From Syntrophorhabdaceae bacterium (GTDB lineage: Bacteria > Desulfobacterota > Syntrophorhabdia > Syntrophorhabdales > Syntrophorhabdaceae), in NCBI GenBank assembly GCA_026415015.1, contig JAOAHW010000133.1, forward strand, positions 1 through 13,162: 13,162 nucleotides of DNA, given 5' to 3'. Each line of letters begins with the position of its first letter. The first letter of the stretch is position 1. The notes under the pieces were generated by a model. It had not been told where the DNA came from and searched no databases. It was given only the letters and a program-made list of their open reading frames with translations. This document shows positions 1 through 6,240 of the stretch, piece by piece. The position numbers were made by a program, and so were the translations under genes.

Positions 1-19
1 AGATGTGTATAAGAGACAG
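1..19. other. Tn5/Nextera mosaic-end adapter remnant
   Basis: The first 19 bases, AGATGTGTATAAGAGACAG, match exactly the Tn5 mosaic end used in Nextera tagmentation libraries. This is untrimmed adapter at a contig end and not genomic sequence. It fuses in frame to the truncated minus-strand gene beside it and would add a few spurious C-terminal residues to that protein if left in place. Confidence 0.95.
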
Positions 20-631
20 GTATAGAGTGCCTATGCCTCCAATGACATTAGATTCAAGGAAACCAAGCTTCAGTGCACCTCTGGTTTGATAAAATTCTGC
101 TTTTTTTATAACACCTTCTATTTTATTCATGTTGGCTTTTTTTGCCTCTATGTAATCTATCCATTCATGTAGGTTGGGCATGGTAGAGAAAGGGTCAATA
201 CCATCTGCGAGTAGCCTTTTCAGTATAGCAATACCCTTTAGGAACTGGTTTTTAGTGTCCTTTTCTACAAAGAGCATGCCTGAGAAGATATTGGATAGAG
301 AAGGGAAAGGGATGACAGGGTGGGCATCTGGTCTGTCATCAACGAGACATACGTATTCCACCAGCCTTTCAAGACCTGCTGCATGGCATCCTGTTTTTCT
401 ATAAGCCTGGAGACAGGCAGGGGGGAAATATCTCTCTGGGTCATGGTGGTCAAAGTTGTTCAATGATGTAAGGCCTGTCCCCCCACATTCAATACATACA
501 ACAGAATGGTCCTGGATGTCTTTTTCATCAGCCACATCATCAACAACTACAATGTCATCTCTGTCTGATATACCGATTATAAGACCTGTTAAGCATGTAT
601 CAAGGTCGGGTTTCTGGATTATAACTCTCAT
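20..631 (-). CDS. DHH-family phosphoesterase, 3'-truncated by contig edge
   Basis: An open reading frame begins at an ATG (629-631) and stays open to the adapter, giving 204 codons without a stop, so the C-terminus is missing. Residues 8-11 (PDLD) look like DHH motif I, and residues 60-63 (FDHH) are the family's name-giving motif. An IECGG-type stretch containing C46 and C49 lies before the DHH motif, and a YFPPAC stretch follows it. DHH proteins are Mn2+-dependent phosphoesterases acting on oligonucleotides, cyclic dinucleotides or polyphosphate; the substrate of this one cannot be told from the sequence. The upstream Shine-Dalgarno is weak (TAGAG). It follows the Ser/Asp-rich gene by 62 bp on the same strand, so co-transcription is possible. 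Family assignment rests on motifs only. Confidence 0.65.
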
Positions 632-693
632 ACTCTATATAACAAAAATAAATGGGTTTGTCTTTCAATGATTGTTTATCAATTCAAGGGTTA

Positions 694-1080
694 TTACCAA
701 TCGTCATCAAAACTGCTGGAGGAGCTACCTGTGCCCCAATCGTCAAAACTTGAGGATGAACTGGTAGACCAGTCATCGTCAAAACTACTGGAGAGGGTAC
801 CTGTGCTCCAATCGTCGTCAAAACTTGAGGTTGAACTGGAAGACCAGTCATCAAAAATAGAGCTAGAACTGGAAGAGAACAAATAGTCATCAGAATGACT
901 GGTGCCATAGGGGTTTCCTTCAACATCTACCCCTCCTATACCACCTATCATGGGTAAACCAGTGGCAGGATTTATGGAAAAATCATCAGAGTCTGTTGAA
1001 TATGTGTCGGTTGAACCAGAAGAAGAAGATGATTCACTATCGGAATCATAAATGCCTAATAACCAATAGAGAATGTTCAT
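694..1080 (-). CDS. Small acidic Ser/Asp/Trp repeat protein of unknown function
   Basis: This 128-residue protein has a strong ribosome site (GGAGGG, about 4 bp before the ATG) and ends in two tandem TAA codons. It has three parts: a short hydrophobic start (residues 2-10), an acidic serine-rich stretch (11-34) and a compact glycine-rich motif (residues 37-60, containing NPATGLPMIGG and GNPYGTS). The C-terminal half consists of about five copies of a roughly 12-residue Ser-rich unit ending FDDW or FDDDW, the last one closing the protein. From memory, the NPATGLPMI...GNPYG motif recurs in small uncharacterised bacterial proteins, which argues that this is a real gene rather than low-complexity noise. 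No signal peptide or enzyme domain is visible. It starts 24 bp after the MFS gene, so both are probably on one transcript. The function is not recognised. Confidence 0.75.
   Translation of the reverse strand: MNILYWLLGIYDSDSESSSSSGSTDTYSTDSDDFSINPATGLPMIGGIGGVDVEGNPYGTSHSDDYLFSSSSSSIFDDWSSSSTSSFDDDWSTGTLSSSFDDDWSTSSSSSFDDWGTGSSSSSFDDDW
697..882 (-). repeat. Coding tandem repeat, about 12 residues x 5 (S-rich-FDD(D)W)
   Basis: FDDW/FDDDW blocks begin at residues 76, 87, 100, 112 and 124, separated by 11-13 residues of mostly serine with Thr/Gly. At DNA level the unit is roughly 36 bp, with recurrent TCATCGTCAAAAC-like blocks on the plus strand. Copy number may vary between strains and may be miscounted in short-read assemblies. 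Confidence 0.8.
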
Positions 1081-1104
1081 TTTACCCTCCTTATTTTTGT
1101 TTCT

Positions 1105-2361
1105 TTATATTTGCGGCAAAGGTCTTTTTTTCACAAATATCATCAAAAGGGATGCTACAAGTGCTGCTACAAAGGCAATTATAAAGGGGATAAAGAATGA
1201 CCCTGTAATATCCCTTATATGGCCTCCCATTCTGTTGGCAAGTATAGCACCTGAACCATAAAAGATAGTAAGTGCCCCGATGACTGTACCCATCATCTCT
1301 TTTTTGAAATAATCGCCACCTGCAGCACCATACATGGGGAATGTGGCACCAAAGAATGCACCAAGAAAACCTATGCTTACATAGAGCCAGACTACATTAG
1401 GACCTGCAAGTATTATGCTCAACACAGAAAGACCTATACAGGCATTGGAGAGTATCAGTGTCATACGCCTGCCTATATAGTCAGATGCCATAGGTATTGT
1501 GAGGACACCCACTATCTGTCCTGTCCCGTGGATGGTTGCAAGAAGCGATGCCCTTCCATAAGGTAGACCCAGTTCATATCTTGCATAATCCACCATAAAA
1601 GTTAAAAGGAGGTACAGGGATGCAGCAATCAAAAGATATGAAAAACCAATAAACCAGAAATTGGGGATGGAGAGGATCTCTGAAAATCTTATCTTTTCAG
1701 TCTTGATTGTAGGCTCACCCTTTTGCTGGGGTTTTTCTTCCTTTGTACCCCACGGGACAAGTCCTTTGTCCTCTGGTTTGCTCCTTAAAAGCAGGGCATT
1801 GACAATCACCATACAGAGCGCTGCAGAACCGAGTATATACCAGCAGTAACGCCAGTCTTTCCAGGCAACTATTGCAGGATAGAATCTTCCCATAGTGGCA
1901 AAGCCAAGCCCAAAGCCTGTAGAGAGGATACCAAGTGCCATGCCTTTTTTCCTCACTGCAAACCACCTCTGGACTAATGTAATAATAGGTGTCCACATGG
2001 CTGCACCACCCATACCAACAATACCATAGAATATACATGCCTGCCAGAAGCTCTGGGCTGTGCCCATGAACACTGTGCCTGCACCGAGTATAACACAGAA
2101 GATAGAGACTACTTTTCTTGCACCAAGGCGGTCTGTGAGATAGCCTGTGAAGAGTGAAAATAGGATATATACAATGAAGTAGGCGTTGAAGATGTCTCCA
2201 CCTTGTCTCCTTGTAAAACCCATGGTTCTTATCATCTCAGGGAGGAGGACACTGTAGCCGAGCCTTATTCCGTAATTTATATAAAGGTCTACAAAGCAAA
2301 CTGCGAGGATAATCCATGCCCAGTGGATACCCTTATTCTCAGGCTTATCTTCCCCCACCAT
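1105..2361 (-). CDS. MFS transporter, OFA/monocarboxylate-carrier type
   Basis: This 418-residue integral membrane protein has about 12 hydrophobic segments and the two-fold major-facilitator layout. MFS motif A appears after the second helix (GYLTDRLGARK, residues 73-83) and again, degenerate, in the second half (DYIGRR, 294-299). A charged cytoplasmic loop (about 194-226) separates the halves. The overall pattern resembles oxalate:formate antiporters and monocarboxylate transporters, so a small carboxylate is a plausible substrate, but specificity cannot be read from the sequence. A GGGGGG-type Shine-Dalgarno precedes the ATG by about 9 bp. It lies 94 bp downstream of the CooS-like gene on the same strand, with its own -10 (TATAAT) and a perfect dyad in between. 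The Ser/Asp repeat gene follows after 24 bp. Confidence 0.9.
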   Translation of the reverse strand: MVGEDKPENKGIHWAWIILAVCFVDLYINYGIRLGYSVLLPEMIRTMGFTRRQGGDIFNAYFIVYILFSLFTGYLTDRLGARKVVSIFCVILGAGTVFMGTAQSFWQACIFYGIVGMGGAAMWTPIITLVQRWFAVRKKGMALGILSTGFGLGFATMGRFYPAIVAWKDWRYCWYILGSAALCMVIVNALLLRSKPEDKGLVPWGTKEEKPQQKGEPTIKTEKIRFSEILSIPNFWFIGFSYLLIAASLYLLLTFMVDYARYELGLPYGRASLLATIHGTGQIVGVLTIPMASDYIGRRMTLILSNACIGLSVLSIILAGPNVVWLYVSIGFLGAFFGATFPMYGAAGGDYFKKEMMGTVIGALTIFYGSGAILANRMGGHIRDITGSFFIPFIIAFVAALVASLLMIFVKKRPLPQI

Positions 2362-2428
2362 AATCTATATCCCCCCTTCTTCAGGAATGATACTTCAGGT
2401 TAATAACCCAGTATCCCCTAAATTATGT

Positions 2429-2457
2429 ATTATAGCCATCTGTAGATGGTCTCTATT
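2429..2457 (-). promoter_or_regulatory. Candidate promoter of the MFS gene with dyad in the spacer
   Basis: Reading the minus strand, a perfect TATAAT (2434-2429) lies about 60 bp before the MFS start codon. The 17 bp before it are almost filled by a perfect dyad, CCATCT-AC-AGATGG (2449-2436). The hexamer in the -35 position (AATAGA) is poor and overlaps the CooS stop codon, so a bound activator at the dyad would make sense. The dyad could instead act as an RNA hairpin at the end of the cooS transcript, but no U-tract follows it. Confidence 0.4.
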
Positions 2458-4357
2458 ATATCCCCAGTTTTTTCCTCTTTTCCTCTATATGAGCCATAAT
2501 ACCATCAACTGCCTTGATAGTATCTTTTTCAACACTTAAAACACCACCTGTAATGTCTTTACAGTCCTCTGTCAATAATTTTACAAGGTTTGGCCCTCCT
2601 GTTACAGTTGGGACAGGGTTCACATAGGTGTACAATCCAAAGGCAAGGGCAAATATGGCATCTATGGTCGCCTTCTGTTCCATGTATTCTGGTGCCACAG
2701 CAGCAATAGGGAGGTCTTTGACAGGCACCCCCATAGATGTTGAAAGGGAGGCCAAAAGGTCTGCAAGCCTGCCTGTGTCAGTGCATGTCCCGTAGCTCAA
2801 AACAGGTGGAATCTTCAGTAGCTCGCATACTGCCTTAAGGCCACTTCCTGCCAGCTCCTTTGCCTCAAAACTGCACAACCCTGCCACCTGTAGCGCTGCA
2901 TTTCCGCAACCCATAGAGAGGATAAGGACATCCCTTTTTATAAGCTCTTTTGCTATGCTTACAGTATGAACATCCTGGCCAGTGTCTCTTAATGTTGTGC
3001 AGGACACGAGTCCTACTACACCCTTTATACTGCCGCCTGCTATGGCCTTTAAAAGAGGCTCAGGTGTCCCGCCTAAGGCATCGAGTATACTCTCTGTAGA
3101 GAACCCTACGATTGCCTCACTCATTGGCAATCCTGTAACTGGCTCAACATTTGCCTTTCTCTCTTTAAAGTTATCTATTGCCATTGTCAGAAGCTGGGCA
3201 GCCTGTTTTTCTGCCTCCTCAGGGGAATAATCAATCCTCTCGTCTATACCCTCGAAGGCAACAAGCTGGCTCACAGGTATCAGCCTGAATTTATATTTTT
3301 TCGCATATAAAGGGTCAACAGGCATAGAGCAGTTCATATCACAGGCAAAAAGGTCAATACAACCGCTGGCCAGTATGGCCTCCTGCATAATCCAGTTTCC
3401 AGTATAGCCATAGAAGACATCATCCATCTCCCACCTCTGGATCATCTCCTGACCTGTCTCTATATTTGCTATAATCCTGAGACCCTTTGCCCCTACTGCC
3501 TTTGCCTTATCCTGCCACTCCTGCCTTCTTGCAAGCTGGACCATGGCAAACCCGAGGAATGGTTCATGACCATTGGGCAGGACATTGACATAATCAGGGT
3601 CAAGGACACCGAGGTTGCATCTCATCTTGTGGGGCCTTGGGGTCCCGAATAGTATATCCTGACAGTATTCGTTGATAATCTGACTTTGATAGGCCATGGC
3701 AATGGAGAGCCTCATGGCCTTTAAGGCAAGGCTTTTATAGTAACCATCCACATTGGTGAGGCATGAGCTTGTGGCAAACATCATCTCACCGTATATGCCT
3801 CCTGGGAATATCCCCAATTCTTTCCATCTGGCTATCCTCTCTTTTGGGGCAAAGGTCAAGACAATATGGCTTGGTTCATCGTATTTTCTGTTGAAATCTG
3901 CCTCAAAATGGTTGCAGAGGGCAAGGGCAATCTCATCCTCCGGGAGGAAATCAGGTATGTTAAAACGGAGGGCAAGGACCTTCATCTTCTCTGGCTCCTG
4001 TATCTTAAAGGGAGACCTCCCTTCTGCCACTGCCCTTAGGGTCTTTATAGTCTGTTCTGTGTGGTAGTGATAGGTAGATGCACCCATTACATTTTTGAGT
4101 AGCATCATTCGCATAGCCATCCCATCACCTGTTATACCGCACACACCCCTTTTGTCCTTTGATACATCAGCCCTGCAAGGCCCGTTGGAACAGAGGTCAC
4201 AGCGGACACCACCCTGGCAGAAAGGGCACCTCTGGTCAGGGTTTCCACCCATACCCTGGGCCTCGTACCTGTCCCATATATTGTCCATATTATCCTTTTT
4301 GATCCTATCGTATATCTTTCGGACTGATTCATGATATGAAATCCTGTTGTCTTCCAT
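2456..4357 (-). CDS. cooS: CooS/CODH-family protein with altered active-site ligands (CooS-V-like)
   Basis: The protein has 633 residues, the usual length for the catalytic subunit of anaerobic Ni-CODH. N-terminal cysteines C44 and C47 (Cx2C) fit the D-cluster, and C53, C56, C61 and C73 fit the B-cluster. C-cluster positions by motif are H264 (NGHEP), C343 (DMNC), C453 (VSC), C484 (MGCG), C525 (YGTC) and catalytic-type K562 (EQK). The position of the cysteine in the CCTGNE/ICTGQE motif (Cys295 of Carboxydothermus CODH-II) reads IETGQE, making it Glu300; the codon is GAG. The first relay histidine (GAAAH in CODH-II) is Tyr96 (GASTY), with H97 and H99 nearby. His plus Glu plus four Cys matches the hybrid-cluster protein ligand set. 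CooS-V of C. hydrogenoformans, a CODH homologue also lacking a canonical cysteine, is known to hold an Fe-S-O cluster and not to turn over CO. No cooF, cooC or acs gene is visible. The start has a GGAGGG ribosome site. The family is certain; CO activity is doubtful. Confidence 0.95.
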   Translation of the reverse strand: MEDNRISYHESVRKIYDRIKKDNMDNIWDRYEAQGMGGNPDQRCPFCQGGVRCDLCSNGPCRADVSKDKRGVCGITGDGMAMRMMLLKNVMGASTYHYHTEQTIKTLRAVAEGRSPFKIQEPEKMKVLALRFNIPDFLPEDEIALALCNHFEADFNRKYDEPSHIVLTFAPKERIARWKELGIFPGGIYGEMMFATSSCLTNVDGYYKSLALKAMRLSIAMAYQSQIINEYCQDILFGTPRPHKMRCNLGVLDPDYVNVLPNGHEPFLGFAMVQLARRQEWQDKAKAVGAKGLRIIANIETGQEMIQRWEMDDVFYGYTGNWIMQEAILASGCIDLFACDMNCSMPVDPLYAKKYKFRLIPVSQLVAFEGIDERIDYSPEEAEKQAAQLLTMAIDNFKERKANVEPVTGLPMSEAIVGFSTESILDALGGTPEPLLKAIAGGSIKGVVGLVSCTTLRDTGQDVHTVSIAKELIKRDVLILSMGCGNAALQVAGLCSFEAKELAGSGLKAVCELLKIPPVLSYGTCTDTGRLADLLASLSTSMGVPVKDLPIAAVAPEYMEQKATIDAIFALAFGLYTYVNPVPTVTGGPNLVKLLTEDCKDITGGVLSVEKDTIKAVDGIMAHIEEKRKKLGI

Positions 4358-4388
4358 AGTAAAACCCTCCTTTTATTTTTTATCTCCC

Positions 4389-4453
4389 AGATGGCTGTTA
4401 TGTTAATATTCTATATTCTCTTATAGATTATGGCAAGGAAAAGATAGATGGCT
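4389..4453 (-). promoter_or_regulatory. cooS promoter bracketed by two AGATGGCT elements
   Basis: On the minus strand a TTGCCA (4436-4431) and a TAGAAT (4413-4408) are separated by exactly 17 bp, a good sigma-70-type promoter. It predicts a start near 4400 and a leader of about 43 nt. The octamer AGATGGCT occurs at 4446-4453, just upstream of the -35, and at 4389-4396, just downstream of the predicted start. Its complement forms half of the dyad at the MFS promoter. The arrangement looks like an operator pair. Its function is inferred. Confidence 0.45.
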
Positions 4454-4471
4454 TTTTTTAAGGGTCTCTCA

Positions 4472-5173
4472 TCAATAATTCAATTCACCTGGTTTATCTA
4501 CCTTTATGAATTCTTTCAGGTCAAGGGCATAATCCAGTCCAGGCTGTATGATTGCCTCATTGGAATAGCCCCACTTTGCCCAGTAACCCTTTTCCCCTTT
4601 TTCCACAAATTCGAGACCTAATATAGTCTTTATGCTTTTGTAGCCGTATTTTGGGGGGATTATAAGTCTCAGAGGCCCACCATGGACATCAGGCAAAGGC
4701 CTATCATCCATCTCATAGACAAATAGTGTTCTTGGATGGAGGAGGTCTTCTATGGGGATAAACTCATAGTATTTGTCTTCTGAGTATAGATATAGATATC
4801 TTGCCTCTTTTTTAGGCTTTACTATATCAAATAGCACCTTTGGTCTAAACCCACCCCATTTTGCCTTGCTTGACCAAGATTCCACACATTTTAACCTTGA
4901 TACCTGGGTGGTCTTTTCAAGTTTCTTTAAATCATAGAGATTGAATGAGCCTGGTTTTTCACATAGACCACCAATTCGGAGTGTCCATTTTTTTGGGTTT
5001 AGGGGTTTGATGGGGTTTATGAACCTGATGTAAAATCCCTCTCTATCTTCATTGTCAAGGAGTCTCTCCACCTCTTTGGCCTCGATAGATGTATGGGGTA
5101 TGATAAAAGATGCACCGAGGACACTTATAAATCTAATAAAATCTCGGCGTCTCATGTATGATTCACTATCCAA
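4472..5173 (-). CDS. Tat-exported molybdopterin oxidoreductase (sulfite oxidase/MsrP fold)
   Basis: The protein has 233 residues and starts at a TTG preceded by AAAGGAG with 5-bp spacing; the in-frame ATG at 5155 is 23 bp away from that site and less likely. A twin-arginine signal (RRRDFIRF, residues 8-15) and hydrophobic stretch predict export. The Oxidored_molyb core is clear: C96 in LKCVESWS is the expected Mo-ligating cysteine, G107-F109 follow in a WGGF motif, and HGGPLRLIIPPKYGYKS (164-180) is the conserved cofactor-pocket segment. It is shorter than MsrP and lacks the sulfite-oxidase dimerisation domain. MsrP repairs periplasmic methionine sulfoxide using an MsrQ partner; no MsrQ is visible here, so the substrate remains open. 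It reads divergently from the DUF362 gene and precedes the CooS-like gene by 114 bp. Confidence 0.88.
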   Translation of the reverse strand: MDSESYMRRRDFIRFISVLGASFIIPHTSIEAKEVERLLDNEDREGFYIRFINPIKPLNPKKWTLRIGGLCEKPGSFNLYDLKKLEKTTQVSRLKCVESWSSKAKWGGFRPKVLFDIVKPKKEARYLYLYSEDKYYEFIPIEDLLHPRTLFVYEMDDRPLPDVHGGPLRLIIPPKYGYKSIKTILGLEFVEKGEKGYWAKWGYSNEAIIQPGLDYALDLKEFIKVDKPGELNY

Positions 5174-5202
5174 AGGGTCTCCTTTAAAAATTAAGTCTCA
5201 TA

Positions 5203-5230
5203 TTGACAAATAATCAAAAAGCATTAGAAT
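5203..5230 (+). promoter_or_regulatory. Candidate promoter of the DUF362 gene, near-leaderless
   Basis: TTGACA (5203-5208) and TAGAAT (5225-5230) are 16 bp apart. The expected transcription start, 6-8 bp downstream, falls on or next to the ATG at 5238, and no Shine-Dalgarno is present, so the message may be leaderless. A second TATAAT (5234-5239) overlaps the start codon but would be too far from this -35. Confidence 0.4.
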
Positions 5231-5237
5231 TAGTATA

Positions 5238-6116
5238 ATGCATAGACGGGATTTTTTAAAGCTCATAATATCTTCGGCTATACTCCATAATATCCCAGTG
5301 AATCTCTTTGCCCGTGAGCCTTCAACAGTTGCTGTATCAGAAGGTAAAGACTACGAAGGTATTACAAGGGCTGTCATAGCTGCCACAGGTGGTATGCAGA
5401 GGTTTGTAAAAAAGGGTGATGTGGTGGTGGTAAAACCCAATATTGGCTGGGATAGAAAACCTGAATATGCTGCCAATACCCACCCTGTTGTTGTCAAGAC
5501 AATAGTAGAGGAGTGCCTTAAGGCAGGTGCAAGACTTGTGAAGGTCTTCGACAACACCTGCAATGACCCAAGGAGATGCTATGAGAATAGTGGTATTGCA
5601 GGGGCATTGAAGGGCATGAAGGGTGTGGAATTGAAACACACAGAAAATGAGAGATTCAGGGACACAAAGATAAACGGTGTATTTTTGAAAAACTGGGAGT
5701 TATACGATGATGCCCTGAAGGCCAATGTCCTGATAAACTGCCCTGTTGCAAAACACCACGGATTAACTGGCCTGACCCTGGGTCTTAAGAATATGATGGG
5801 GATCATGGGAGGCAATAGAGGCTACATACACAGGGAGATGGATGAGGCACTGTCTGACCTTAATTCCTTTGTCAAGAGCCATCTCGTGATTATTGATGCA
5901 ACGAGGATACTCACAAATCACGGTCCACAAGGGGGTAGCCTAAAGGATGTAAAAATCATGAATAAGGTCATTGCATCTACAGACATAGTGGCAGCAGATG
6001 CCTATGCCACAACCCTATTTAATCTGAGGCCCCAGGACATATCAACCACAGTGACAGCATATAAAAGAGGCCTTGGTGAGATGAACCTCAATAAGATTAA
6101 AGTCATTAAGGCTTAA
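5238..6116 (+). CDS. DUF362-domain protein with Tat signal
   Basis: The protein has 292 residues. It opens with a twin-arginine motif (RRDFLKL, residues 3-9) and a short hydrophobic stretch ending near an Ala at about residue 25, so export of a folded, possibly cofactor-bearing protein is expected. The body matches DUF362 by its VVVKPNIGW segment (near residue 65), the CPVAKHHG segment followed by a glycine-rich TLGLKNMMG stretch, and a late IVAADAYAT segment. DUF362 proteins have no settled function; some relatives carry ferredoxin-type cysteines, but no CxxCxxC array is seen here. The ATG lacks a ribosome site. It is transcribed away from the Tat-exported molybdoenzyme across a 64-bp shared region, which hints at joint control or a shared periplasmic role. 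A LysR gene follows after 124 bp. Confidence 0.85.
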   Translation: MHRRDFLKLIISSAILHNIPVNLFAREPSTVAVSEGKDYEGITRAVIAATGGMQRFVKKGDVVVVKPNIGWDRKPEYAANTHPVVVKTIVEECLKAGARLVKVFDNTCNDPRRCYENSGIAGALKGMKGVELKHTENERFRDTKINGVFLKNWELYDDALKANVLINCPVAKHHGLTGLTLGLKNMMGIMGGNRGYIHREMDEALSDLNSFVKSHLVIIDATRILTNHGPQGGSLKDVKIMNKVIASTDIVAADAYATTLFNLRPQDISTTVTAYKRGLGEMNLNKIKVIKA

Positions 6117-6160
6117 TAAAACCCCTTAATAATCATAATAATCAGGACATCTATATCATT

Positions 6161-6187
6161 GACCCTTTTGCGCAACTATGAAGGGTC
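6161..6187. promoter_or_regulatory. Nested inverted repeat upstream of the LysR gene
   Basis: GACCCTT (6161-6167) and AAGGGTC (6181-6187) form a 7-bp inverted repeat, and the 13-base loop contains the perfect 8-bp palindrome TTGCGCAA (6168-6175). It sits about 55 bp before the LysR start codon, where an autoregulatory site would be expected. It could also be a weak terminator for the DUF362 gene, but the T-rich run begins 13 bases after the stem. Confidence 0.35.
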
Positions 6188-6240
6188 TCATAAGGCATTA
6201 TTTTTATTGAAACAGAGAGAAATATATTTTATTTTAAAAC

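Noticed and set aside
694..882. CRISPR-like or intergenic direct repeat array
   Set aside because: The repeats are in frame, degenerate and inside a gene with a good ribosome site; there are no unique spacers.
668..886. Plus-strand frame of 72 residues with LLEELPVPQSSKLE-like repeats
   Set aside because: It is the antisense reflection of the Ser/Asp repeat gene, with no ribosome site; the repetition is inherited from the opposite strand.
2434..2451. Intrinsic terminator for cooS
   Set aside because: The CCATC/GATGG hairpin would have a 4-base loop but is followed by CTATAATAC rather than a U-tract; an operator role fits better.
2456..4357. CO dehydrogenase/acetyl-CoA synthase (Wood-Ljungdahl) locus
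   Set aside because: No cooF, cooC, acs or cdh genes adjoin, and the active-site cysteine is replaced, so the gene does not support CO oxidation or carbon fixation.
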